From the NCBI GenBank assembly GCA_020634015.1, contig JACKCN010000001.1, forward strand, positions 851,001 through 915,000: DNA of 64,000 nucleotides. The letters run 5' to 3'. Both the position numbers and the translations under genes were made by a program. This document shows, piece by piece, positions 26,000-35,084 of this stretch (its first letter is position 1; each line of letters opens with the position of its first letter). The notes beneath the pieces were generated by a model that searched no databases, was not told where the DNA came from, and saw nothing but the letters and a program-made list of their open reading frames with translations. This stretch comes from Candidatus Delongbacteria bacterium (GTDB lineage Bacteria; CAIWAD01).

Positions 26000-26425
26000 T
26001 CACGTCCCTTCCGGAGACCAGACGACCTCGACCTTCAGACGGTCCTGGTCCTCGAAGAACAAGGCCACCGAATTCGTGCCACTGGCATAAGGCCAGCGAT
26101 CTTCATAGAGCATGGATATCCCCTGACTTTCCAGCCAACTTTTGAGGGAGAAGACCCGCTCCCGGCTTTCCGCCCGGAAAGCCAGATGATTCAGCCCGGG
26201 GCGGCAGCGATGGAACCCGGATCTGGCGAATCGAGCCTCCGCCTGGACGAAAACGAGATAGGCCCCAGTGCTGTCATCGATGAAACTCACTCCCTGTGGC
26301 CATTCCTGATGCAGGCGCCACCCCAGCCGGGCAAACAGTGGGTCCCAGAACTCACGGCACGCCGCAAGCTGGCGCACATAGATTTCAACATGGTGCAACG
26401 AGCAGGGAGGTGGGGCGCCGGCCAT
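26000..26425 (-). CDS. VOC (glyoxalase/bleomycin resistance) family protein
   Basis: 141 residues, one VOC module pair: SLHHVEIYVRQLAACREFWDP-like opening (HHVEIYV), a central GLNHLAFRAESRERV and a closing DRLKVEVVWSPEG. The H near residue 11, H in GLNHLAF and E in VEVVW match the usual metal ligands. The chemistry may be glyoxalase, dioxygenase or isomerase; it cannot be assigned. First gene of the minus-strand unit divergent from the chemotaxis genes. Confidence 0.82.
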   Translation of the reverse strand: MAGAPPPCSLHHVEIYVRQLAACREFWDPLFARLGWRLHQEWPQGVSFIDDSTGAYLVFVQAEARFARSGFHRCRPGLNHLAFRAESRERVFSLKSWLESQGISMLYEDRWPYASGTNSVALFFEDQDRLKVEVVWSPEGT

Positions 26426-26492
26426 GGTTTTCCTTCAGCGAGTCGAGTGTTGAAAGTGGTCTGACCCGGCGATCCAGATCAGTTCACGAAGG

Positions 26493-26500
26493 GCCGATAA
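26493..26500 (+). promoter_or_regulatory. GCCGATAA box in the divergent VOC/receiver intergenic region
   Basis: GCCGATAA is identical to the -10 consensus of sigma28 (FliA) promoters and lies 76 nt before the ATG of the first chemotaxis gene. The matching TAAA-type -35 is not evident (the expected place reads CCAG), so this is a weak candidate only. Confidence 0.25.
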
Positions 26501-26575
26501 GCTACCAATACCCCGAAGGATCCGTTTCCGGACCCGGAGGATATCCACAATCCGAATGATGCGAAGGAGTCCACG

Positions 26576-26974
26576 ATGCGGTTTCTGGTTGTTGAAGATG
26601 ATTTCATCGCAAGGCGCATTCTGACCCAGCACCTGTCCCGCTGGGGATCCTGCGATGTGGCAGTGGACGGGGCCGAAGCGGTCCAGGCGGTCAAGATGGC
26701 CCTTGTGGAAGCAAAACCATACGACCTGATCTGCCTGGACATCATGATGCCCAACCTCAACGGGCAGGAAGCGCTCAAGCGCATTCGCGCGGTCGAGGTG
26801 GAGTTTGAGATCTCCCCCGGCGAAGGCAGCAAGATCGTGATGACCACCGCCATGGGTGATTCGCGGAATGTGCTCTCGGCCTTTGACTCACAATGCGAAG
26901 GGTATCTGGTGAAACCGATCACGCCCGAGGCTCTTGAGAAGCAGCTGATCTGCCTGGATCTGATCCCGGCCTGA
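26576..26974 (+). CDS. CheY-like single-domain response regulator
   Basis: 132 residues, one receiver: VVEDD acidic pair at 6-9, phosphoacceptor Asp55 in LICLDIMMPNLNG, a threonine in MTTAMG and lysine in LVKPI. GAAGGAG lies 8 nt before the ATG. No output domain. As the first gene of the locus it may be the motor or pilus output regulator, or a phosphate sink for one of the two CheA kinases. Confidence 0.92.
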   Translation: MRFLVVEDDFIARRILTQHLSRWGSCDVAVDGAEAVQAVKMALVEAKPYDLICLDIMMPNLNGQEALKRIRAVEVEFEISPGEGSKIVMTTAMGDSRNVLSAFDSQCEGYLVKPITPEALEKQLICLDLIPA

Positions 26975-27026
26975 ACCCTGAGCGATCGACGACTCCCAAG
27001 CCATTCACCTCGCCCGCACGGACTGC

Positions 27027-28262
27027 ATGATGAAGATTCTGAGCGCGGATGATGATCTGACCAGCCGTCTGCTGCTGAAAGCCAATCTCCTCCGCTGGGG
27101 ACACGAGGTGGTGAGTGCCGAAGACGGACTGAGCGCCTGGGAGCACCTGGTGCGGGACCCGGAGATCCGTTTCGCGATTCTGGACTGGATGATGCCCGGC
27201 GCCGACGGGATCGATCTTTGTACACGCCTGGCCCACAATGAACTGGGCCGGTTCGTGTATACGATCCTGCTGACCGGTCGCGCCGAGAAGAAGGACATTG
27301 TCGCGGGTCTGGAATCCGGCGCACACGATTTCCTCACCAAACCCTTCAATCCGGCCGAACTTCGATCCAGAGTGGACGTGGGTCGGCGCATCCTCAACTA
27401 CGAATCGGAACTGGGCCAGGCCAACCAACGTCTCCAGGTGTACGCCACCGAAATGGAACAACTGGCCGAGGCCCGGGCCAGGCAACTGGTGCACAGCGAA
27501 CGGCTGGCCACTCTGGGAACGATGTCCGCGGGTATCGCACACGAGATCAACAACCCTGCCAGCTTCATTTCGGGAAACGTGCAGACGCTGCGCAGATTCT
27601 GGAGCGTGTTGCAGGAGCAGGACACCACCGAAGGCAACCCGGACCCCGAGCGCTTGAGTTTCATCCAGGAAGAAGTGCCGCGGGTTCTGGACGGCATCCA
27701 GGAAGGCGTAAGCAGGATCAGCCGGATCGTCAAGGGTCTTAAATCATTCTCGTCGCGCGATACGGGGGAAATGCAGCCCTGTTCGCTCAACGAGATCCTT
27801 GAGAACGCGCTGATGCTGGCCGGCCATGTGCTCAAGAACCGCATGACCGTGGAAAAGGATCTCTGCCCGGATATGCCCCTGCTTGAAGGCAACCCACAGG
27901 AGCTGGAACAAGTCTTCGTCAATCTGTTCGTCAATGCGGCACAGGCGGTGGGCAAAAACCGGCAGGGGCGGTTAATTGTTCGCAGTCGCGCGAACGATAA
28001 GGATCTGTACACCACTGTTGAAGACAACGGTCCTGGAATACCCGAAGAGCTGCTGACGAAGATCTGGGATCCATTCTTCACCACGAAGAGCGTGGGAGAA
28101 GGCACGGGGCTTGGCCTCGCGATCAGCCTGGGCATCATCGAACGTCACGCCGGGCAGATCCTCGTTGATAACAGGCCAGAAGGCGGAGCACGCTTCCTGT
28201 TGCGACTTCCAGCGGCTGAAAGGAAGGTACAAGATGGTCGTTCAGATTCTGATCGTGGATGA
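27027..28262 (+). CDS. Receiver-histidine kinase hybrid
   Basis: 411 residues. An N-terminal receiver (SADDD; Asp53 in ILDWMMPGADG; FLTKPF) is followed by a short coiled coil and a kinase core: HisKA with His172 in GIAHEINNPASF, then N, G1 and G2 boxes (VNLFVNAAQAV, VEDNGPGIPEE, GEGTGLGLAISLGIIE). No transmembrane segment, so it is cytoplasmic and likely takes phosphate signals from another kinase. It overlaps the next receiver gene by 29 nt. Confidence 0.92.
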   Translation: MMKILSADDDLTSRLLLKANLLRWGHEVVSAEDGLSAWEHLVRDPEIRFAILDWMMPGADGIDLCTRLAHNELGRFVYTILLTGRAEKKDIVAGLESGAHDFLTKPFNPAELRSRVDVGRRILNYESELGQANQRLQVYATEMEQLAEARARQLVHSERLATLGTMSAGIAHEINNPASFISGNVQTLRRFWSVLQEQDTTEGNPDPERLSFIQEEVPRVLDGIQEGVSRISRIVKGLKSFSSRDTGEMQPCSLNEILENALMLAGHVLKNRMTVEKDLCPDMPLLEGNPQELEQVFVNLFVNAAQAVGKNRQGRLIVRSRANDKDLYTTVEDNGPGIPEELLTKIWDPFFTTKSVGEGTGLGLAISLGIIERHAGQILVDNRPEGGARFLLRLPAAERKVQDGRSDSDRG

Positions 28263-28653
28263 TGAACTGGAAATCCGCGAAATGCTGGCACGATACTTCC
28301 GGTTTCTGGGGTACTCCGTGGAAACGGCGGCCAACGGGCGGGAAGCCATTGCCAGACTGGAAGAGATCCGGACGGACATCGTGATCTCGGACATCATGAT
28401 GCCCGAGATGAACGGAGTGGAACTGCTGGCGCACATTCGCCAGGAGTATCCGATGACCCATGCGATCATGATCACGGGCTATGTGACACTGGACAATGCG
28501 ATGAACTGCATGCGCCTGGGCGCGGACACGATGATCTTCAAGCCTCTCGAAGACATGTCCCAACTGGAACAGGCGGTCGGCAAGGCCGTCGCCCGAATCC
28601 AGCACTGGCTGCAGCTGCTCAATGACCTGCGCGCGATGAAACCCGCTTCCTGA
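28234..28653 (+). CDS. Single-domain response regulator
   Basis: 139 residues. LIVDDE, Asp53 in VISDIMMPEMNG, MITGYVTLDNAM and the IFKPLED lysine region give a complete NtrC-type receiver, followed by a helical tail (ARIQHWLQLLNDLRAM) and no DNA-binding domain. ATG at 28234 lies inside the end of the kinase gene, which points to a kinase-regulator pair; AAGGAAGG upstream serves as ribosome site. Confidence 0.92.
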   Translation: MVVQILIVDDELEIREMLARYFRFLGYSVETAANGREAIARLEEIRTDIVISDIMMPEMNGVELLAHIRQEYPMTHAIMITGYVTLDNAMNCMRLGADTMIFKPLEDMSQLEQAVGKAVARIQHWLQLLNDLRAMKPAS

Positions 28654-28666
28654 GCCGAGGGACCCG

Positions 28667-30781
28667 ATGGCAAGCCAGAATCTCAGTGTGGACCAGGAGC
28701 TGCTGGTCGAATTCATCGATGAATCTTCGGACACGCTAAGCAGTCTCGATGCCCTGTTCATCGAACTGGAGCAGACACCGGGAGACACTCAGATCGTGAA
28801 CGCGATCTTTCGTCCGGTGCATTCCATCAAGGGAAACAGTGCGTTCTTCGGGTTCAGCAACATCAAGTCGCTGGCTCACGAAATGGAAACCATCCTGGAT
28901 CTGGTCCGCAAGAATCGACTGATGGCGGACCAGCAGGTGACATCCGTCCTGCTGGAAGGCGTGGACACGCTGAAGAGCATGTTCGAGCAGGTCCGCGGCG
29001 GAGGCGCTGAAGTGGGAGATGCCGAATCCTTCGCCCAGCTGCTGTCCAGGGTTCGCGAACTGGCCATCCCCTCCGGCAGCGAGGACGCGCTGGGTTCCGT
29101 GATGCATCTGCTTCAGGGATTGCTGGGAACCCTTGAAGGCAAAGACCCCAATCTTGCCACGACTCTTCAGGAAGCGCTGACCACACTGGGCACGCTGGTC
29201 GAGGGCGACGGAAGTGGTCTGCCCGATGAGGGCCGACAATTGCTGAAGCTCCTCAAGGATGCCGAGAACGGCATGCTGGACGAGAACACGGGATCCCATG
29301 CACTGGCCCTGCTGGAAGCACTGAAGGGCCTGGCCGAGAGTGAGCAGGCCCAGGCGACGATGGCCGATTGCCTGGATACCTGGCAGACGATCACCGGCGC
29401 CATGGGGTACGATCCCCTCTTGCGTGACCTGCTGCTTGAAAAGCTGACACCCCTCGAGAACGGAAAACACTTCCGCCCCTCGCCCACCCCGTCCAGTTCC
29501 GCGCCGACGAATGCCGGCAGCAGCGCACCGGGCACGGATGCGGGCGCACCCGCGGAATCACGCCAGGGCGCGATGGACTCCCAGAAGACCATGCGTGTCA
29601 ACGAGGCACACATCGACACCTTTCTGGCTTATGTCGGCGAGCTGCTGGTGGTCGGTGACATGTTCGAACATCTGGAAAAGCGCCTCTCGGATGTGTCGGT
29701 CGATCGTCGTCTGGTCACCGATTTCCGCCGTGCCAACGAAACCTTCGACGGCCTCTCGAAGGACCTCCAGAAAAGCATCATGTCCATTCGCAAGGTGTCG
29801 CTCAAGTCCCTGTTCCAGAAAGTGCCGCGACTGGTCCGTGATGTGGCACAGAAGAGCGGCAAGCAGATTGACGTGGTGCTGATCGGCGAATCCGTGGAAG
29901 TGGACAAGAGCCTGATCGACCTGCTGGATGCCCCCCTGACCCACATGGTGCGCAACGCGGCGGATCACGGAATCGAGAGTCCGGAAACCCGTGAACAGCA
30001 GGGCAAGAATCCCAACGGAAGCCTGCGCGTGGAAGCGCGCCTCACCGACACGCACCTGGTGTTCAGCGTCAGCGACGACGGGGCCGGTCTGAATCTGGAT
30101 GGCATCCGCCGCAAGGCGGAGAGTCTGGGCCTGATCCGCGAAGGCGCCCCGATGGGCGAGCAGGATGTGATACGCCTGCTCTTCAGTTCGGGAGTCTCCA
30201 CCGCCCGCGAAGTCACCGACGTCTCGGGTCGGGGTGTGGGCATGGATGTGGTGAAACGCCAGATCGAGGATGCGGGGGGCCGGATCAAGGTCGACAGCAC
30301 TCCCGGCCAGGGCTCGCGCTTCCTGATCGAACTGCCGCAGAGCGTGACCACTCAGATCCTGAATGGCTACCTGATAAGGGTGAATGGACAGACCTACATC
30401 CTGCCCATGGAACGCATCCAGGAAACCTCGACCCATCACCCTGAACAGGTGCATCGCATGCTGGGCAGGACGGATTTCGTGCGCCAGCACGAGAAGATGA
30501 CTCCTCTGATCCAGATGCGTGACATGCTGGACTCGGGTCGCTGGTCCGGCTCGGGCCTGGGCGAACAGACCCTGGTGACCGTCGAGAGCCGCGGGCGCAG
30601 CATGGCCCTCTGTGTCGACGATGTGCTGGGCGTGCAGCAGGTGGTGCATCGCCGCATCGAAGGATTGCCCTCGGATGCGCCGATCATCGCGGGAGGAGCC
30701 CTGATGGGAGACGGATCCGTGGCCCTGATCATCGACATCGACCGGCTCTACGAAGACCTGGACCAACTGGCGGTGAACTGA
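28667..30781 (+). CDS. cheA: Chemotaxis histidine kinase CheA (first copy)
   Basis: 704 residues. P1/HPt at 1-110 with the phosphorylated His52 in RPVHSIKGNSAFFGF; a helical, low-complexity region to about 310 in place of a clear P2; then P3 dimerisation (HIDTFLAYVGELLVVGDM), P4 ATPase (LTHMVRNAADHGIESPE, SDDGAGL, DVSGRGVGMDVVKR) and P5 CheW-like domain to the end. It links receptors to CheY-like regulators. Starts 13 nt after the receiver gene and is followed after 2 nt by cheD. Confidence 0.95.
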   Translation: MASQNLSVDQELLVEFIDESSDTLSSLDALFIELEQTPGDTQIVNAIFRPVHSIKGNSAFFGFSNIKSLAHEMETILDLVRKNRLMADQQVTSVLLEGVDTLKSMFEQVRGGGAEVGDAESFAQLLSRVRELAIPSGSEDALGSVMHLLQGLLGTLEGKDPNLATTLQEALTTLGTLVEGDGSGLPDEGRQLLKLLKDAENGMLDENTGSHALALLEALKGLAESEQAQATMADCLDTWQTITGAMGYDPLLRDLLLEKLTPLENGKHFRPSPTPSSSAPTNAGSSAPGTDAGAPAESRQGAMDSQKTMRVNEAHIDTFLAYVGELLVVGDMFEHLEKRLSDVSVDRRLVTDFRRANETFDGLSKDLQKSIMSIRKVSLKSLFQKVPRLVRDVAQKSGKQIDVVLIGESVEVDKSLIDLLDAPLTHMVRNAADHGIESPETREQQGKNPNGSLRVEARLTDTHLVFSVSDDGAGLNLDGIRRKAESLGLIREGAPMGEQDVIRLLFSSGVSTAREVTDVSGRGVGMDVVKRQIEDAGGRIKVDSTPGQGSRFLIELPQSVTTQILNGYLIRVNGQTYILPMERIQETSTHHPEQVHRMLGRTDFVRQHEKMTPLIQMRDMLDSGRWSGSGLGEQTLVTVESRGRSMALCVDDVLGVQQVVHRRIEGLPSDAPIIAGGALMGDGSVALIIDIDRLYEDLDQLAVN

Positions 30782-30783
30782 TC

Positions 30784-31725
30784 ATGGAACGCCGCTTCCT
30801 GCTTCCCGGTGAGTCCGTCTTCTGCCGTACGGAAACCATCATCTCAACCCTGCTGGGTTCCTGTGTGGCGGTCTGCCTGTACGACAATGCCCGCTGCTGG
30901 GGCGGCATGAACCACTACATGCTGCCCGTGAACACGGGCGGAAGTCTGGAACCGGGAAAGTACGGGGACATCGCGATCCACAACCTGATTGCGGTGGCCC
31001 GTTCGGCCGGCTCAAGGAAATCGAATCTGGTGGCCTCGGTCTATGGCGGCGGACACGTGATCGGTCATCTGGGCGCCGCCTCGGTGGCATCGGTCAGCGG
31101 CATTCCCGAACGCAACGCCGAGATCGCGCTTGAGCTGCTGGCCAGATTCGGCATTCCTGTGATCCATCAGGACCTGGGCGGACGCAACGGCCGCAAGCTG
31201 CACATGAACTCCACAAGCAACCAGATCGAGGTGTCCATCATCCAGCGCATGGCGGAACACGCGGTCGTGGAAGAGCGTCGTGAACGTCTGGCCGGCCGCA
31301 AGGCCAGAGTTCTGATCGTGGACGACAGCGCTACGGTGAGGCGACTTCTGCGGCGCTGCATCGAAGAGTCCGGGGACCTGGAAGTGTGCGGCGAGGCGGA
31401 GGATGCCTACGATGCCCGCGAGAAGATTCTGGAACTGGATCCCGACCTGCTCACGCTGGACGTGATCATGCCCCGCATGGATGGCAATACCTTCCTGCGC
31501 AAGCTGATGCGCTACAAGCCGATTCCCGTCGTGGTCGTCTCGACGATCGCCAAGGAAGGCAGCGAGATGGAGCAGAAGCTGATGGCCAGCGGAGCGGTCA
31601 GCACGATCGACAAGGATTCGCTGAAGATCTATCAGGGGTTGGAGCGGGCGAGCGAGGTCGTGCTGCCCGCCTTGCGACAGGCGCTGCTGGCAGGGGCTCC
31701 CCGGCAGACCAGGACGCCTGCCTGA
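30784..31725 (+). CDS. CheD deamidase fused to a receiver domain
   Basis: 313 residues. Residues 1-165 are CheD: Cys27 in STLLGSCVAVCLYD and His44 in GGMNHYMLP are the catalytic pair that deamidates receptor glutamines. Residues ~172-300 are a CheB/CheY-type receiver (VLIVDDSATVRRLLRRC, LTLDVIMPRMDGNTFLRKL, VVSTIAKEG) with no methylesterase domain behind it; the expected lysine region reads STIDKDS. The fusion joins receptor adaptation to phosphorylation. The stop lies 1 nt from the stop of convergent cheB. Confidence 0.92.
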   Translation: MERRFLLPGESVFCRTETIISTLLGSCVAVCLYDNARCWGGMNHYMLPVNTGGSLEPGKYGDIAIHNLIAVARSAGSRKSNLVASVYGGGHVIGHLGAASVASVSGIPERNAEIALELLARFGIPVIHQDLGGRNGRKLHMNSTSNQIEVSIIQRMAEHAVVEERRERLAGRKARVLIVDDSATVRRLLRRCIEESGDLEVCGEAEDAYDAREKILELDPDLLTLDVIMPRMDGNTFLRKLMRYKPIPVVVVSTIAKEGSEMEQKLMASGAVSTIDKDSLKIYQGLERASEVVLPALRQALLAGAPRQTRTPA

Positions 31726-31726
31726 T

Positions 31727-32755
31727 TCAGTCCGACCCGGCAACGGCCAGAATGCGAGCCGCGATTCGGGACAAAGGAAGCTGTTCGTCCACCGCCCCCA
31801 GCAAGTGGGCTTCCCGCGGCATGCCGTATACCACACTGCTCTGCTCGTCCTGCCCAATGGTCCTGGCGCCCTGCTGCTTCATCTCAAGCAGTCCCTCGGC
31901 GCCGTCCTTGCCCATTCCGGTCATGATCACGCCCAGCGCATTGGCACCACCGTAGCGGGCGACGGACTTGAACAGCACGTCCACGGATGGACGATGTCGA
32001 GATACGCGCGGGCCATCCTTCACGACCGCCTTGTATACGGCTCCCGAGCGGGCCAGCATCAGGTGACGGTTGCCCGGCGCGATGAGTGCCTTGCCCGGAG
32101 ACAGGATCTCACCATCCTCGGCCTCGTGAACCGACATCGCCGATTCTTCGTTGAGCCGATTGGCAAACGAGCGGGTGAAATTCTCGGGCATGTGCTGCAC
32201 GATGAGCATGGCCGGAGCGTTGGCGGGCATGGCGGACAGCACGTCGCGCAAGGCCTCGGTACCACCGGTGGAAGTACCGATCGCGACGATCTTGTGCGTG
32301 GTGCGGGTCATTGACAGGCGCTGGATCGCAGGGCGTTCGGGGTCGGATCGCAGACGGTCGGGCGAGATCCGGGCCGCTCCCTTGAGCTTCTCCGCCAGCT
32401 CCCGGGTCATGTCGCCAACCGTGTAGGACGAACCGGGCTTGCACAGCACATCCACGGCCCCCGCGGCCAGGGCTTCCATGGCCAGATCCCCGCCGCGCGG
32501 AGTCAGCGAACTGACCACGATCACCGGCAGGGGATGGAACTTCATCAGCTTGCGCAGGAAGGTGATGCCATCCATGCGGGGCATTTCGATGTCCAGGGTG
32601 AGCACATCCGGCTTGAGCGCCAGAATCTGGTCCCGGGCCGCGTAGGGGTCGATGGCGGTGCCCACCACTTCCAGCTCCGGATCGCGCGAGAGTTCCTCAC
32701 TGAAGATTCTGCGCACGACGGCTGAATCGTCCACCACGAGAACCTTGACCGGCAT
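31727..32755 (-). CDS. cheB: Protein-glutamate methylesterase CheB
   Basis: 342 residues. Receiver with Asp55 in VLTLDIEMPRMDG, a linker, and a methylesterase domain with Ser162 in AIGTSTGGTEALR, His188 in IVQHMPENFT and the Asp of VIMTGMGKDGAEG. It demethylates chemoreceptors when phosphorylated. The receiver closely resembles that fused to CheD on the opposite strand. ATG at 32755 follows the CheX-like stop after 2 nt. Confidence 0.95.
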   Translation of the reverse strand: MPVKVLVVDDSAVVRRIFSEELSRDPELEVVGTAIDPYAARDQILALKPDVLTLDIEMPRMDGITFLRKLMKFHPLPVIVVSSLTPRGGDLAMEALAAGAVDVLCKPGSSYTVGDMTRELAEKLKGAARISPDRLRSDPERPAIQRLSMTRTTHKIVAIGTSTGGTEALRDVLSAMPANAPAMLIVQHMPENFTRSFANRLNEESAMSVHEAEDGEILSPGKALIAPGNRHLMLARSGAVYKAVVKDGPRVSRHRPSVDVLFKSVARYGGANALGVIMTGMGKDGAEGLLEMKQQGARTIGQDEQSSVVYGMPREAHLLGAVDEQLPLSRIAARILAVAGSD

Positions 32756-32757
32756 GC

Positions 32758-33255
32758 TCAGTCCTCCGCATGGAATCTGACGATCACGGGCTCGCCATCG
32801 ATTCTGTAGCACAGGCCATGCGCCGAATCGATCACATCCTGCCATTCATCGGCGGTCGAGCGTTCCAGATCCGTCTCGCTGAGCTCATAGTCGCGTTCGC
32901 AACCGAAAACCGCTTCAAGGACTTGTCCACACAGATTGCGTGTCAGCTCCTTGAGCGTTTCGCTGGCGCACAGGCGATTGTAGGTGTCCTCCACGTCCAG
33001 CCCCAACACGTTTCCAGCAATGCGCTCCCCGGTCTGGCGATGCAGGAACCAGGCCAGATAGCCACTGCGCTCGCCCTTGAAGCGAATGCTGAGGCGAATC
33101 CCACCGCACTCATCCGGGTCCAGATCATCCTTGGGGATGGGTTCACCGCAGAGCAGGGCCACGGTTTCCATCAACTCGCAGAACACGGTTCCCAGCAATT
33201 CCGGGTCAATAGCGTTCGTGCCCAGCGCGGGACGTCTGGTGTCGGTTCCGCTCAT
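32758..33255 (-). CDS. CheX/CheC-like protein
   Basis: 165 residues. The segment ETLKELTRNLCGQVLEAVFG resembles the ExxN-type helix of CheC/CheX/FliY phosphatases, with LNCG in place of the usual N-G pattern, and the preceding GYLAWFLHRQTGERIAGNVLG resembles the CheX beta-sheet that ends in a helix. CheX-type proteins dephosphorylate CheY-P. The assignment is by fold pattern and context only. Overlaps HDOD by 4 nt and cheB is 2 nt away. Confidence 0.55.
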   Translation of the reverse strand: MSGTDTRRPALGTNAIDPELLGTVFCELMETVALLCGEPIPKDDLDPDECGGIRLSIRFKGERSGYLAWFLHRQTGERIAGNVLGLDVEDTYNRLCASETLKELTRNLCGQVLEAVFGCERDYELSETDLERSTADEWQDVIDSAHGLCYRIDGEPVIVRFHAED

Positions 33256-34103
33256 GCGGCCCCCGCGAACGCACCATCGAGTTCGTGGATTGCTTCTTCC
33301 ACTTCCGCGAGCACGTCCTGGTCCAGATCCGAGGTGTACCCCAGACGATTGAAACTGCTTTCGGAATAATGGTAATGCCCCTGATCGACGCCCTGACTGT
33401 TGCCCGAGACGTGAGTCAGTCTCTCGGAAAGATGCACCAGATCCAGCAGCTGGCTGCCGGCCACGGCCAGCTCTGGCCGATGATGCCAGCGCACCGTATC
33501 ACAGATCGTGACCGGTAGCTGCCAACGCCCCAGCAGGATGCTGCCCACCTCCGCGTGGTCGATGCCCAGTACTTCACGCTCGGCCGCGTCGAAGGAAATG
33601 CCGTCGCGCCTGACCAGATCCAGAATATCGTCGCCATCAACTTCCAGAAAGGATCCGAGCACAAGCTTTCCCACATCCAGCAGCAATCCCGTGGTGAATC
33701 CCAGTTCATTGGCGGGCCTGTGCAGGCAGCCGCAGATCTTGTCGGTACCCACCGCAGTGGCCACGGACTGGATCCAGAGTTTTCCGGGGGGCAGATCGTA
33801 CCCATTGATTCCGGCCTGGAACAACGGGGCGGCCGCTGACGTGACCATCACATTGAACAGGTTGCGCAGTCCAAGTCGTGTGATCGATTCGCGTACCGTG
33901 CAGATTTCGCGAGCGGCGCCGAAGTAGCTGGAGTTGGCCAGGCGCAACACATTGCCGGTCATGCCGGGATCGAATTCAATGGCTTTCGCCAGATCCGCGA
34001 TGCGGAACGAGGGATCGTTGAGCATGCGCAGTGCATCCATGGTGGACGCGGGCAGCCCCTTGACAGTCTGGACCTTGTTGATGATGTCTTCTCGACGGCT
34101 CAA
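33252..34103 (-). CDS. HDOD domain protein
   Basis: 283 residues. TTG start with AGGAGG 8 nt upstream. HDOD core: VKGLPASTMDALRMLNDPS near the N-terminus, FDPGMTGNVLRLANSSYFGA, ITRLGLRNLFNVMV, and a degenerate HD region (DHAEVGSILLGRWQLP, VRWHH). HDOD proteins act in signalling, often with chemotaxis or pilus systems, and usually lack phosphodiesterase activity. Position between cheR and a CheX-like gene points to the same pathway. Confidence 0.9.
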   Translation of the reverse strand: MSRREDIINKVQTVKGLPASTMDALRMLNDPSFRIADLAKAIEFDPGMTGNVLRLANSSYFGAAREICTVRESITRLGLRNLFNVMVTSAAAPLFQAGINGYDLPPGKLWIQSVATAVGTDKICGCLHRPANELGFTTGLLLDVGKLVLGSFLEVDGDDILDLVRRDGISFDAAEREVLGIDHAEVGSILLGRWQLPVTICDTVRWHHRPELAVAGSQLLDLVHLSERLTHVSGNSQGVDQGHYHYSESSFNRLGYTSDLDQDVLAEVEEAIHELDGAFAGAA

Positions 34104-34148
34104 GTCTTCATCCTCCTGTACTTCTGCATGCGGTTCCCGCCATCGCGT

Positions 34149-35084
34149 TCACGGCGTCTCACGCCGATAGACGGAAGGGGCGACACGCTGGAGACTGCTC
34201 AGACTGCCGGCCAGGCTTTCGCTGTGACCAACGAAGAGATACCCTCCGGGCCTGAGCAGCTGCTCCATGTTTTCCATCAATCGCTTGCGTGTCGGATTGT
34301 CGAAGTAGATCATGACGTTCCGACAGAAGATCACGTCCAGTGGTCCCTTCATGGGGTAGGGAGTTCGCACCAGGTTCAATCGTCGGAACAGGGCCAATCG
34401 TCGCAACTCATCGCGAACTCGCCAATGCACCTCGCCGTTGGCGGCGGCCACTCGCTGGAACCAGCGTTCGCGTCGTGCGGACGATACGGGCTCAAGCTTG
34501 CGATCCTCGTACTCGGCACGCTGACACTGCTCGAGCACCCGGGTCGAAATGTCGGTCCCCAGCAGCTTGATGTCGGCGATCCGACCGGCCGCAGCCTCCT
34601 GTATCACCATGGCCAGGCTCCAGGGCTCCTCGCCCGTGGAAGCAGCCGCGCACCAGATCCGGAGCCGCTTGACGCCCTGCCCGGCCCAATCATCCACCAG
34701 GCGATGCAGCAGATTGAAATGCTCGTTCTCGCGGAAGAAACTGGTCACATTGGTGGAAATCAGATTCAGCATCTGGACCATCTCTTCGCGCCCCTCACCA
34801 TGCTCCAGCAGGGTGATGTAGGACTTGAGACTGTCCAGATTCAACTGGCGCAGGCGCTTTCCGAGACGGGCTTCCACCAGCGAACGCTTCTTCTCATTCA
34901 GCAGGATGCCACACTGGTCGTATACCAGATCGCAGAAACGTGTGTAGCTCTTGCTGTCGAAGATTTCGACCGCTGACCGTGTGTTGACGGACGTGGAGTC
35001 TTCCTCGCCCATCACCGGGAATGCGGAGCCGGTCGGTCGGGAATTCAATGCGTGCCCCCGTGAATCAGAAATCACCGAAGTCAT
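34149..35084 (-). CDS. cheR: Chemoreceptor methyltransferase CheR
   Basis: About 311 residues. N-terminal helical domain (FCDLVYDQCGILLNEKKRSL), then the SAM-binding domain: RIWCAAASTGEEPWSLAMV, LLGTDISTRVLEQ and DVIFCRNVMIYFDNPTRKRL. It methylates receptor glutamates. Start is uncertain: ATG at 35084 overlaps the receptor stop by 20 nt, and an ATG at 35012 would give a protein closer to normal length; neither has a strong ribosome site. Confidence 0.93.
   Translation of the reverse strand: MTSVISDSRGHALNSRPTGSAFPVMGEEDSTSVNTRSAVEIFDSKSYTRFCDLVYDQCGILLNEKKRSLVEARLGKRLRQLNLDSLKSYITLLEHGEGREEMVQMLNLISTNVTSFFRENEHFNLLHRLVDDWAGQGVKRLRIWCAAASTGEEPWSLAMVIQEAAAGRIADIKLLGTDISTRVLEQCQRAEYEDRKLEPVSSARRERWFQRVAAANGEVHWRVRDELRRLALFRRLNLVRTPYPMKGPLDVIFCRNVMIYFDNPTRKRLMENMEQLLRPGGYLFVGHSESLAGSLSSLQRVAPSVYRRETP

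Noticed and set aside
26426..26575. Riboswitch or small RNA in the divergent gap
   Set aside because: No hairpin-plus-T-run or conserved riboswitch core was seen; the gap is only 150 bp and fits promoters.
29558..30766. 402-codon minus-strand frame
   Set aside because: Antisense to cheA, with no domain, and breaks inside the conserved P4/P5 coding region of the sense gene.
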